A stretch of 17,738 bases of DNA from Entamoeba invadens IP1 (taxonomy: Eukaryota > Evosea > Mastigamoebida > Endamoebidae). Positions 8,230-17,540 of the stretch are shown here, in pieces. Position numbers and translations under genes: made by a program. The stretch is from the NCBI RefSeq assembly GCF_000330505.1, contig NW_004191847.1:9186-26923 (forward strand), given 5' to 3'. Each line of letters begins with the position of its first letter. Within the stretch, counting starts at the first letter, position 1. A model generated the notes under the pieces. The model was not told the origin of the DNA. It was given only the letters and a program-made list of their open reading frames with translations, and did no database searches.

Positions 8230-8899
8230 TAAAAAATATATAATTTAACAAATTAATATCAGTCATAAAAATAATACGAAAATAAACTGTTTTCATGTAT
8301 ATACATATACAAATAAAAATGTTAATAAAATTGATTAAATAATATTATCAGATATTTAAGTTTTTTAAAAAACAAAATAAAAAACGCTTAAAACAAATGC
8401 AACAATTTGGGTTTGATATAACCAATAAGATTGGTTTAAACCAAAATAAAATAAGAACTTAACAAAAATACAATTGTTGAAATAAAAAAAAGGATTACAC
8501 TCAAACTAAAAATACTTAGAGAACCAAATAACATCAAAATATTACGATAAAAACCCATTACTTACTATTAATTTTATGTATTATTAAACTAACACAACAA
8601 TAACATTAAATAATAATCTTTTATGGTAAAACAACGCTATAAAACATTAATTTAAGTCGAGAAAAATAGCAGTTTTGGATACATTATACAATGCGTGACA
8701 AAAGAATAATAAATTGTATAGTAATTTTAATTATAAATAAACTATAAAAAATAAACTTTTGAATAATAAAAACAATAGTAAATTTATTAAATATTTTATG
8801 ATTGATTATAACAATAATAATACTAAACCAAATAAACACCTGCACAAATATATAATTAAATTGAGCCAAGAATAAACAGCCTTGATAATGCTTATTCGT
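8230..8899. other. Very A+T-rich region with no gene seen
   Basis: Low-complexity A/T sequence. A minus-strand open stretch at 8684-8869 is almost entirely Ile, Phe and Tyr, as expected by chance from A+T-rich DNA, and was not kept as a gene. Confidence 0.4.
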
Positions 8900-9216
8900 T
8901 TTTCATTTGCAACTTTCTCCTTCTCATGTCTGTCATTAATGCCTGGGTACATTAAATTCAATCATAGGAGACAATGCTTAATATAACTTGTTTCTGATAT
9001 CGACATCGCACTTCATGATTGAGTTGTAAATTGTCTCGTGGATACCTGATGCTTCCATACCAAGGAATGATGGTTGAAAGAGTGCTTTTGGTCATCTGAA
9101 TCTCTTGTTCGCAGTGGTGATGACTTTATTGTTTGAAAATTTGTTTTATTTTTCGAGTTCTGATGATGAAGCAGATTTTTGCATTTTTTCGTCAAATCAA
9201 ATGCAAGGCGGCATAG
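8900..9216 (-). pseudogene. Conventional actin pseudogene (internal to C-terminal third)
   Basis: On the minus strand, pieces of actin follow in order. LCRLAFDLTKK (from 9216) matches the LCYVALDFE region. After a frameshift comes MQKSASSSELEK, a TAA at 9148, NKVITTANKRFR (actin VITIGNERFR), a TGA at 9094 where actin has Cys, then [20 protein letters not shown] and [21 protein letters not shown] follows at 8980, then after another shift YPGINDRHEKEK (actin YPGIADRMQKE). The match covers roughly actin residues 255-335 and no intron is evident. Three stops, at least two frameshifts and the missing N- and C-terminal parts show it is dead. It could be a processed retrocopy or a degraded duplicate. 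It confirms a nuclear eukaryotic context and shows about how long neutral sequence here has been decaying. Confidence 0.9.
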
Positions 9217-9748
9217 TTATTTAAAGTAATAAGTAATTTTTTATTTTTTGAATTTTTATGCCAAATATAACAAGAAATTTGTGTGTTATTTCACACAATT
9301 ATTTAATGTTGATTTAGATATATATATTAGATATTCAAATGAATTTTCAGGATATAAGGATTAAAAAATGATAATTTTTGATTATAATGTGATTTTGCAC
9401 ATTGTTGTTGTTGTTTAAAATAGTGCAACTTGAAACTATAAATCTATCCATAACAAATTTTGAAATAACTAACCAATTATCGTGTTTATTTAAATTTATA
9501 TCAATTATTTTTTTGTTTTATCACAAACTTTTTTGTTTTGTAGCAAATTACGTTGTATTATGTAAGATTTAATTAGTACTTTTAATTTATTTAAACCATT
9601 TTATTGTTTAGCAATCTCCAAATAAAAACGCACCAAAAATGTTCTTTGCATTTAATTTGTTAAAATAGTATTTATTAATTAAAAATAACTATAAACTTTA
9701 TGCGTTATTAAAACAATTGAACAAAACGGGGTAACCTTACTGTATTTG
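9217..9748. other. A+T-rich spacer with no gene seen
   Basis: No coding frame or repeat partner was seen. A weak, A/T-driven likeness between 9660-9745 and the sequence outside the right arm of the inverted repeat (15650-15800, reverse complement) leaves open that the inverted repeat reaches somewhat further out than annotated. Confidence 0.35.
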
Positions 9749-10817
9749 TTTTTAAAATTTTAACAAAAAAATCTATTTAAAAACACAAAACACAATTCGT
9801 TACAAAATCAAATAGAATAAACAATACATTATAAATTATTTAATATTTTTAACTATAATTGTTAAAAATATTATAAGTCACAATTGTTTGTCTATTTCTT
9901 ATTTATCTATTGTCGTGGAATAACAAATACAGTCATATTAAAATATTCTTTGAAATTATCCCTTTAAAACAAAAATTTTATCATATTTTTGTAATTTGGT
10001 GTGTTTAGATAACATTATTTTACCATTATTGTCATTTAAAAATAAATGATTTATTATTTTATTATTATTATATTATTATTTTAGACTCTATTTTATTATT
10101 GGTAAAATATTATTATAAATATAGTTTGTAATCAATTTTAACACCCAAATAATTTAAATTGTTATCTATATAACAAATACATCAATTATATTACATATAA
10201 TCATTTTATTGATCATTCACTAAACCAGTGTGTTTCCGTTTATATAAATTTAATACTTATTTGTATTGTTTTAAATTTGAACTATATGTTTTCAGCCAAA
10301 ACACGCTTTATTACAAACACGATGTATTTTCATAATGATAACATTATAAAAAGGGGTGATTATGCCATTATTGTTTTAATTGTACATTAAAAATTCAATT
10401 TAGTTTTTATTTCACAACATTGTTATATCAATATGATCACTAATCACTTCGATAAGTAATCACATTGTAGTAAAGATATGATTGTTGATGTGTTTATGTG
10501 TCAAAATTATGTCTCTTGATTGTTACTCTTTTATATAACAATTATAATTATAAAACTATTATAAATAACACGATAAATTATTAATAATATATTAATTTAT
10601 TTTATTATAAAAAATAGTTTAAGGTGTCAACTTTGGTATTTATCAAGATGTCTTTACACTTGTGTTTTTCTTTATTTTTGATTATTTCTAGACATTTACT
10701 ATATTTTTTGTTTGTTGCTCAAAAATGCATAATTCGAAAATGAATAAACAATGGCTGCAAAATAAACATTTATTTACCAAATACAAATCTTTATATTCTA
10801 AATAGATTGCATAAAAC
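9749..10817 (+). repeat. Left arm of the large inverted repeat
   Basis: Pairs along its whole length with 14380-15648 on the other strand. Clear shared anchors include CTATTTAAAAACAC near the outer end, TTTTATTGATCATTCACTAA in the middle, GTACATTAAAAATTCAATTT, and TTCTAAATAGATTGCATAAA at the inner end. Similarity stops abruptly after ATAAAAC at 10817. No coding frame is seen. Confidence 0.9.
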
Positions 10818-10921
10818 ACGTTTTGCCTTTTATTTTTGTTTGAAAATGATTAAATATTCAAATTACAAACAATGAATTCATATCTTGCTTCCTCGACAGT
10901 GGCACAACGTGAAATTCAATT

Positions 10922-10947
10922 GATGACCACGAAACCTCGTGGTGATC
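10922..10947 (+). repeat. Strong small hairpin beside the left arm
   Basis: ACCACGA and TCGTGGT flank the four-base loop AACC. Outside them, after one G.G mismatch, GAT pairs with ATC, giving ten base pairs in all. It is unusually G+C-rich for this region and begins about 100 bp inside the inner end of the left arm. It might be a protein-binding site or a structural element. No function can be assigned. Confidence 0.65.
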
Positions 10948-11467
10948 AAAGTTTAATTAAATGCGATTATTTTTATTGTTAAAGTTGATTTTATAAATTT
11001 TTATCGATTTTGCTATTTTTGATACTTTTGAAAATGTATTTTAGATATTTTTTGTTTATTTTACACTTATTTTCTTTAAGATTTATTTTTCAAAGTCGGA
11101 ACAAACAAAAGTGTCTTTACGTCTTGTCTTATTTCTTTTACAAAAAATAGCAAAACCCGATTTTTTAAATTTTTGTATTTTTCAAAGTTTACAAAAAAAT
11201 CTATTTATTTTCCCTTGTTATTGTTTTTGAGATCAATTGCATAATGAAATTTCAATACACCTCAAAGTCTGTTATTTATTATTTTTTCTTTGTTATTTTA
11301 TGATGCAATTGATTTTGAATATTCCAGACCAGTATGTTTTATGATGCAATTTGGTCTTTGTTATATTTTATAATTAATTTTATTATCGTAATTGGTTGTG
11401 GACATCTCAATAAATATATGATCTGACTTTTCCATTGAACTGTGGCTTGTTTCTGAAAAGATCAAGC

Positions 11468-11518
11468 AAAAAAGTGAACCTTTGTTCATCCCAACTTCAA
11501 CAAAAAATTCACTTTTTT
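11468..11518 (+). repeat. Short inverted repeat
   Basis: AAAAAAGTGAA (11468-11478) is exactly inverted as TTCACTTTTTT (11508-11518) across a 29-base loop. In DNA this A+T-rich it could be chance, though the GTGAA/TTCAC core is not low-complexity. Confidence 0.45.
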
Positions 11519-12405
11519 TACTATAATTTATAACAATTTACTATAAAAATATACCAGAGCCGTCGTTTTAGGGTGTCTAGCTTTTTTTGAAAAAATTAAA
11601 GAAAAAAAGTCCCATTTACATTACAATTGACTAAGATTTTTATTGTTTTACAAATTTTGATATTTCCCGTCCTCGAAGGGTTAATAAAAAACATTGTAGA
11701 AATGACCTTGAAGATTCATCAAAATATATGGGCTGATAATATTAATTTAAAATTAAAAACATATTTAAAATAATTAAGTAATACAGTCATTTGCTAAACG
11801 TTGTCTGCCGTTTTTTAGACCATTATAAATGGAATATATTGGGAATTTTTTTTGAAAACCCCCAAAAACATTGTTTCAATATTATTCTGTTTTTTTTCGT
11901 TTTTCCCTAATTCCCGTTTTTTAAAACAAAAATCAATTATTTATTTGTCAATAAGACAACGTTTGGGGAACACACAATGTTGTTCGATTTTAAACAGGTG
12001 TGATCATTTCTATTGTGCTAATCCATCTGAAAACCATTTTTTCAAAAACTTGTTGTTGATAATTACATGAAAATGGTGTTATTTAATTTATTTATTATTG
12101 TTTTAAATTAAAGTCAGTCTGGAAACCTTATTTATTCCAAAAACCTTATTTATCGACAAGAATAGATTATTTTTTTGTTATTTGGTTTTGTTTTTCGATT
12201 TTATTTTTTTTGTTTGAAATCTTTGTTTTTTCAATCAAAACAAACTTAAACAAATTGACAAATTTGATTTTTTACGCTCAAACATCGCGTATAACAACAA
12301 AAATGGTGCCGTTGTTGTAAAAATGGTTGGGCGGATTTTTTGTGTGTAAAATGATACATACAACACGAGAATTTGACAACAACCAACTTGGATTCAATTA
12401 AATAA

Positions 12406-12684
12406 TTAATAAAAAACAAAGAGACAATCATAATCAAAAAGAAGACCACGCTTGGCAGACTCGAACATCGAATTGCAGTTAAGTGGTCGAGTAAAAGATG
12501 TTCCTTCGAAATAGTCCTGGCTGCGTGGACGTCATTTCGCTCTCCGAAAGAGTACACCAAAGTTGAAAAAGTACTCACGTTTAAAAGCGAAAATCTTCAA
12601 AAAATGATACAAAAAACTCATTTTGTTTTGTGTATTTTCCCGTTAATTTGTGGTTATAACAACATTATTATCACCATTTATTGA
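12406..12684 (+). other. Unassigned open stretch, 92 codons, possible coding remnant
   Basis: This plus-strand frame is open between a stop at 12403-12405 and TGA 12682-12684. It has no early ATG. The part from 12430 to 12590 is richer in G+C than its surroundings and gives a non-repetitive, basic peptide (TTLGRLEHRIAVKWSSKRCS, then FEIVLAAWTSFRSPKEY). That could be a helix-turn-helix scrap of a transposase. The opposite strand is also open over 12246-12578, so the coding strand is undecided. I do not recognise a family. Confidence 0.25.
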
Positions 12685-12756
12685 CAAACAGAAAAAATGA
12701 AATGATTGGCTAAATGACTTTAACCCCATTTATGTTTTGGTTGTGTGATTGAAAAA

Positions 12757-12794
12757 TAGTTTAAATAATAGTATTTAAACTATTATTTAAACTA
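12757..12794. repeat. Perfect 15-bp palindrome with 8-base loop
   Basis: TAGTTTAAATAATAG (12757-12771) is exactly inverted as CTATTATTTAAACTA (12780-12794). The loop is TATTTAAA. Such a perfect A/T hairpin can extrude as a cruciform. It lies inside the possible TA-flanked element, close to its right end and near the middle of the large inverted-repeat structure. Confidence 0.8.
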
Positions 12795-12891
12795 TAGTAT
12801 AGTATTATATTTAATAGTATATTTATTAAACATCCCAAATTTGCATTTTTTTTCAAAGGAAAATAAATAAATAAGGTTTTTGGACCGACTT

Positions 12892-14379
12892 TATTATGTT
12901 TTTCTACACGCATAAAACATAAAAAACAAAATGACACCACAACTGTAATCGAAGAGAAAAAAATAAGAAGATTCAACAATCACTAATTAATAATCTAATA
13001 TATTAATTTATATAATTGGATTTATTTTAATCCTATCCACATCCATTGTAAAAACAGATTAAAATATAAATATGTAAATATATTGAATTTGTAAACATAT
13101 AATTTTAAACTTAATATATAAACTGTTTTTAAAAGTCTGTACTGTGGTGCAGGGTCGACCAAACATTCATGTTATTGGAAAAAAACTAAAAACCCATTTA
13201 AATTGTAAATAACATTATCGTTTTTGAAAAACAAAAAACAAATGACAAAACACAATTATTTATACCATATGATAAAATAAAAAATATAAAACGATAATTT
13301 ATATGAACACAATGGTGTTTTTAACCTTAAGATGGTGTCATAAAAATAAAATAAATAATATTTTTTTGACAAATTAGAGTGGCGCCCTTGTAATTCAAAT
13401 ATTATTTCTAAAAATCATGTAAAACAAACAAAACAAAAAAAACAATAATACAATAATACAATTGCAAATTATATTAATAACTAAAGTCTTATGATTTGTT
13501 AACCAAATATCACTTAATGTATGTAGGACATGTCATATCACAGTGTATATAAGCAACACAATATAAAAATAAAATTTCATGGAAAAATATCAAAGATATA
13601 TTCAACACAGATAGAACAGGGTGTCTATATACATGTATACTCTTGGGAAAAAATAGAATTCAGTGTAATGTAGACATCTCCCTACAAGAGGATGAAATAT
13701 TTCTATTTCATTTTCCTGTTATAGACTTCAATGTAGATATCTTCACTAATATCAACGAATATTTCACTATTGAAACGAAAGATATGATTTTTTAAATACA
13801 TACTCGTCGTTAGTAAACACCATGTCGGAACTTATACCAATCGAGCAAAGAACAAAAGTTGAATAGTTAGGAACATGTAAACTTTGTCATCATCAATGTA
13901 AATCAAAAAAGTGGTTGCTATGTTTTATGTCAACCGATGTATCCTTTACATTACATTTAATTGTTTGATTTGATTGTTCAAATAAATTGGTCATAAATCA
14001 AAAATAGTCTGTTATCTACAGTTTTAGAGTTTTTTATGGTTAATATTATATTAAAAATTAAAAATATAAATATAAATTACCAAAAAAACAATTATTGGAA
14101 ATAAATGATATTTAAATTACACAAACACCATCGTAAGGTTAAATTACTTTTAAATACAATAATATCAATATTTTTTGTGTCAATTTAATTGTACACCAAA
14201 CACTTTCAATTATATTATTTGATGTAAATAAAACAAATTCAAAGCTGCGTTTGTATATTTTTTTGTTTTCAGTTCAATGAATAATTATTATTTGACTGAT
14301 TTTTATCATATTTCGAATTATCGTTTTCATTTATAAGATTATCTAAAGATATATTTTACTGTTTTTTGAAAGTAACATA
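12892..14379. other. Right part of the inverted-repeat spacer, no firm gene
   Basis: The segment 13540-13950 has a more mixed base composition and gives short protein-like stretches, such as MSELIPIEQRTKVE followed after a TAG by LGTCKLCHHQCKSKKW on the plus strand, and SEIFVDISEDIYIEVYNRKM on the minus strand. Stops break both strands and no family is recognised. The rest is A+T-rich. The inner end of the right arm begins at 14380. Confidence 0.3.
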
Positions 14380-15648
14380 GTTTTATGCAATCTATTTAGA
14401 ATATAAAAATTTTTATTTGGTAAACAAATGTTTATTTTGCAGCCACTGTTTATTCATTTTCAAATTATGCATTTTTGAGCAACAAACAAAAAATATAGTA
14501 AATGTATAAAAATAATCAAAAACAAAGAAAAACATAATTGTAAAGACAACACAAATATATTTATGACAACACCTTAAATTATTTTTTATAATAAAACAAA
14601 TTAATATATTATTAATAATTTATCATGTTATTTATAATAGTTTTATAATTATAATTGTTATATATAATAGTAACAATCAACAGACATAATTTTGACACAA
14701 TAACACATAATAAATCATATCTTTACTACAAAGTAATTTCATCGTAAAGATAAGTGATCACATTGATATAACAATGTTGTGTAATTAAAACTAAATTGAA
14801 TTTTTAATGTACAATTAAAACAAAAATGGTATAATCACCCCTATTTACAATATTATCATTATTGAAGGTACATCGTGTTTGGTAATAATACGCGTTTTGA
14901 CAGAAATACACAGTCTAAATAAAAACAAAACAAATAAGCATTTAATTTATTTTAACAGAAACACATTGGTTTAGTGAATGATCAATAAAATGATCACATG
15001 TAATATACTTGATATAGCTGTTACATATTAGACTATTTAAATTGTCTAGATGTTAGAGTTGATCACAAACTATATTTTAAATATTATACTAACAATAATA
15101 ATATCGAATAATTATATAATTATTGTAATATTTTAAATGACAACAATGTTAAAACAATGTTTTTTACACACATCATAAACAAAAATATTACAATTACAGT
15201 TAAAGGAAAAAGGGGGATGCTCATCTTAATATTAATTGATTTAATATTATTTATAATAAATATTTAATATAAATTTATTTCGGTTTTTTCATTTTATTAA
15301 TTTTTTGATAAATAATTTATATTAAAATTAATAGTAATTTTATTATTTTTCAGTTGAAATTAACCAATAATTACGAGCATCCTCCTTTTTCTTGCATCCC
15401 CATATTTCCTCCTACTGTATTTATGTTTTAAAACGGATAGTTTTAAAGAATATTTTAAATTATCGACACTTTGTTATTTCATGACTATAGACTAATAAGA
15501 AATAGGCAAACAAATGTCACTTATAATATCATTAACTTTTATAGTTAAAAATATTAAATAATTTATGATGTATCGTTAATTCGATTGATTTTGTAACGAA
15601 TTGTGTTTCGTGTTTTTAAATAGACGTTTTGTTTTAAATTTTAAAAAT
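14380..15648 (-). repeat. Right arm of the large inverted repeat
   Basis: Reverse complement of 9749-10817, with scattered substitutions and small indels (perhaps 10-15% by eye) and one 221-bp insertion at 15197-15417. Without that insertion the arm is about 1048 bp, close to the 1069 bp of the left arm. Confidence 0.9.
15197..15417. mobile_element. MITE, 221 bp, inserted in the right arm
   Basis: The ends are CAGTTAAAGGAAAAAGG...and...CATATTTCCTCCTACTG, with TA directly outside both (15195-15196 and 15418-15419). The outer 24 bp match at about 19 positions and include GGGGATGC. A second, inner inverted pair GGAAAAAGGGGGATGCTC / GAGCATCCTCCTTTTTC is also present, so the right end carries the motif twice. 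The left arm lacks the insert at the corresponding place near 9985, giving an empty-site comparison that confirms the insertion. TA flanks and CAGT ends suggest a Tc1/mariner-type MITE. No coding capacity. Confidence 0.82.
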
Positions 15649-15977
15649 TAGCACTTTTCTATCCAAATCTTTCTTCTCGATATTTATTTTTTTAAGTCTT
15701 ACCAAACGAGTTTTTTTGCCAACTTAATTAAAAAATAAAACCGATTGTTTTTTTAATTATAATTTTATTATAAATAATTAATTTTAGACTTTTTATTTAA
15801 AAAAATTTAAAAAAATTTTAATATTCATAAAATGTAAAATGATAATACGAGTAAGTGGATACTGTAAATATGGAGCTTTAATGGGGCCTACAAAAAAACT
15901 TTTAAAAAATAGATCTGTGCACCCCTTCACAACTTTTCCATTTAGCACAGCATCGCCTGTTATTTATTTTGCAAGTG
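15649..15977. other. A+T-rich spacer with no gene seen
   Basis: Mostly A/T runs. From about 15880 the composition becomes more mixed (GGGGCCTAC, GTGCACCCC), leading into the coding remnant that follows. Confidence 0.35.
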
Positions 15978-16834
15978 GGTACCATAACGCTTCCATCTAG
16001 TATAGATAATAAAAGTTTGTGGTATTGTAACTTACCAATCGAAACTGAGTGTGGATTTTATATTAAAAAAACGATTGCACCAAACACGTTTTTTGAATAA
16101 CACAGAAGTGTTTGCAATAAATGGTTTTAAACACCATTGGCAATAGATCGACCAAATTAATAAACTAAAACCTATAATAAAAATTTCGATAAAGTATAGT
16201 TTTGTTTTAATTATTTGGGTTAATTTTTTTGTAGTTTATTCCAAAAAGACTATAAAATTAATAACGATTTCGATTACAAGCATATAACCATGAAGTGTTG
16301 TACAAAAAGAAACTGTTCAAAAAGTTGATAGACCGACGAGAAACGCAATCAAGATGAACGGTTTTTCTTGTGAATAAACATTTTGGGGTCCAGAATGAAA
16401 CAATTCATTATATTTATTTTCAACACAATTTTCTCTAACTCTTAGGTAATTTAGTCTTGATTTACAGTTTAATATATTAAAATAAAACTGTCCGTTGGCA
16501 AGTTTAGGTTTTGAAGGTATTTCTTGAGCAAATAAAATAAAACCAAGTTTAAAGACAAATATTTTTTTACTTTACCTTTATTTAAATAATGGTTTTTGGT
16601 TAGAAAAGTGTTAATACAAAAAAATATTTTGTTTTATTCAAAACTTTTCTTAACACAAGACACTTTTAGTTATTTTTAATTGATAAAAATAATTTTGAGA
16701 AATTAAATGCAAAAAGCATTTTTGGTGTATTTTTCAAATATATAAAAATGTTTTTGTTAAAAATTTTTAAAAATAAATACAGTAATTTCAAAGTCCATAT
16801 TAATCATGTCAAGTAGTTTGACAGCATAGTACTT
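15978..16834 (+). pseudogene. Possible remnant of a Merlin/ISXO2-like transposase
   Basis: A plus-strand frame, 15978-16100, gives ITLPSSIDNKSLWYCNLP, then IETECGFYIKKTIAPNTFFE, then TAA. A Trp-x-Cys, a later Cys, a basic segment and a TFFE/SFFE-like end resemble the zinc-ribbon entry to ISXO2-type (IS1016/Merlin) transposases. Further scraps occur in other frames: LYKKKLFKKLIDRRE and VNKHFGVQNE near 16300-16410, and FKVHINHVK followed by a TAG at 16814 and FDS. The last resembles the H-x-x-VNHS-x-x-F motif of the same family. The total length fits a transposase of about 300 residues. Each similarity is weak, frames shift between pieces, and no TIR or 8-bp duplication was found. It may be something else. 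Confidence 0.25.
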
Positions 16835-17044
16835 TTATTTACGTCAACAACAACAACTTTGTTAGTAAATGGTTGTTTAGCATTAAATTGTACATTTGAC
16901 ATTCCACAATTAATTGGTAAAGGTAAGTTGACAAGTTTTTTTGAAAAGAGCTTTGAAATGAATGTAACAAAATGTGTGGAACGTAATTGTGGTTCGAGTA
17001 ATTGCATGATAAAAAGTATAAAGGTGGTGACTAATTTAGTTTGA
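16817..17044 (+). other. Unassigned open stretch, 75 codons, Cys-containing
   Basis: The frame is open from after the TAG at 16814-16816 to TGA 17042-17044. It has no ATG before about 16957, so it is not a complete gene as it stands. The peptide is balanced and protein-like (TLLVNGCLALNCTFDIPQL, then FEKSFEMNVTKCVERNCGSS), with four to five Cys, and the DNA is less A+T-rich than its neighbours. It could be the C-terminal part of the possible transposase just upstream or an exon of another gene. After the TGA the same frame stays open for a further 12 codons. I do not recognise the family. Confidence 0.35.
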
Positions 17045-17395
17045 TTCCATTATGATGATTCTCTTTCACAAATCAGTAGTTAAATAACAACGGAATTATC
17101 AAGGAAAACATTTTTTAGATAATATAAAAACTGTAATTAAAAATCTTATTGGGCTAAAGAATATAATTGCGAGTTTTTGATTTTAAAAAATTGTATTGAT
17201 TGATGGTTATTTTTATAAACATGTGTCTGTTCGCATCACCAATTTTCAAAGAAAACATCTCAACAATAATAAAAACCAATAATAAATACAAGTACTTTAC
17301 AATGAAAAGAATGCCAAAAGTGTTCATTGTAGTGTTGTAAAAATAAGTAAATTGATTATAATAAAATAAGTCTGAAAATATTAATATTATTAAAT
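17045..17395. other. A+T-rich region, possible coding scraps only
   Basis: Short peptide-like pieces such as SYWAKEYNCEFLILKNCID (about 17141-17200) are broken by stops and match no family I know. No repeat partner was found in the window. Confidence 0.3.
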
Positions 17396-17446
17396 TTATA
17401 TTAATTATTAATAATTAATTAATAATTAATAATTAATAATTAATTT
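17396..17446 (+). repeat. TAATTAAT-type low-complexity palindromic repeat
   Basis: Alternating TTAATTA and ATAATTAATA units make a self-complementary A/T tract next to the tRNA gene. Such tracts arise by slippage and vary in length between individuals. Confidence 0.7.
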
Positions 17447-17462
17447 AAAAAATAAAAAAAAC

Positions 17463-17468
17463 AAAAAA
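17463..17468 (-). terminator. Pol III T-run terminator of the tRNA gene
   Basis: Six T residues on the minus strand begin one base after the tRNA acceptor stem, following an A that would be discriminator base 73. A further T8 run follows after one base. This is the standard Pol III stop. Confidence 0.6.
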
Positions 17469-17469
17469 T

Positions 17470-17540
17470 GCACTAACTGGGAGTCGAACCCAGGATCTTT
17501 AGTTTGGAAGAAGAAAACTGCTCATTAGGACACTTAGTGC
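17470..17540 (-). tRNA. tRNA or tRNA-like gene, 71 nt, anticodon uncertain
   Basis: The acceptor stem GCACTAA/TTAGTGC pairs perfectly over seven bases. The T arm CTGGG-TTCGACT-CCCAG is canonical and gives a good B box. An A73 and a T6 terminator follow. The rest is unusual. The D region is short, with at best a three-pair stem (TGT/GCA). The anticodon arm can be drawn as GTTTT-CTTCTTC-CAAAC with one mismatch, giving UCU (Arg), but position 37 would be a pyrimidine. Placing the loop as CTTCCAA restores U33, A37 and a five-base variable loop and gives UCC (Gly), but weakens the stem. It may be a divergent functional tRNA or a tRNA pseudogene. No intron is evident. Confidence 0.55.

Larger units (their letters stand above)
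10818..12110. other. Left part of the inverted-repeat spacer, no gene seen
   Basis: A+T-rich with a few less A+T-rich patches (10890-10960, 11410-11480, 11560-11580, 11670-11690). A short motif, TTTTATGATGCAATT, occurs twice at about 11296 and 11338. The plus-strand open stretch 11852-12070 lacks any family likeness and is not kept as a gene. Confidence 0.35.
12111..12891. mobile_element. Possible TA-flanked element in the inverted-repeat spacer, 781 bp
   Basis: The ends AAGTCAGTCTGG...AAACCTTATTTATT and the inverted copy match at about 22 of 26 positions, and a TA lies directly outside each (12109-12110 and 12892-12893). The left end carries a second nearby copy of CCAAAAACCTTATTTAT (12137-12153). 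Size and TA flank resemble the element at 5451-6239, but the TIR sequence differs and is weaker, so a Tc1/mariner-type MITE is likely but not firm. The interior contains the open stretch at 12406-12684. Confidence 0.5.
9749..15648. mobile_element. Large inverted-repeat structure of about 5.9 kb, possible long-TIR transposon
   Basis: Two arms of about 1.05 kb face each other across a 3.56-kb spacer (10818-14379). Outer ends are judged from where similarity fades (TTTTTAAAATTT on the left, its complement on the right); exact termini and a target duplication could not be fixed. Such long TIRs occur in Polinton/Maverick elements, in foldback elements and in some other DNA transposons, but no integrase, polymerase or transposase is recognisable in the spacer. 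Alternatives are two copies of one repeat inserted head to head, or an inverted duplication of host DNA. That the arms form an inverted repeat is certain; the identity as a transposon is inferred. Confidence 0.55.

Noticed and set aside
8684..8869. Minus-strand 61-codon frame rich in Ile and Phe
   Set aside because: Low-complexity translation of A/T-rich DNA; its membrane-like look is a composition effect.
9013..9195. Minus-strand 60-codon frame
   Set aside because: It overlaps the actin pseudogene in the wrong frame; the actin residues are in the neighbouring frame.
12430..12560. tRNA-like B-box (GTTCGAGTCTGCC on the minus strand)
   Set aside because: No T-stem or acceptor stem can be formed around it.
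12761..12979. Minus-strand 72-codon hydrophobic frame
   Set aside because: It covers the A/T palindrome and TIR end of the putative element; low-complexity, no start context or family.
13560..13990. Possible gene on either strand (MSELIPIEQ... or SEIFVDISED...)
   Set aside because: Both readings are broken by frequent stops, neither shows a known motif, and the strands cannot be told apart.
16804..17007. Minus-strand 67-codon frame
   Set aside because: Antisense to the more protein-like plus-strand stretch 16817-17044; no recognisable motif.
16817..17044. Resemblance to a TATA-binding-protein repeat
   Set aside because: Length and a few hydrophobic positions can be lined up with a TBP half, but key conserved residues (FSSGK-like segment) are not matched well enough to claim it.
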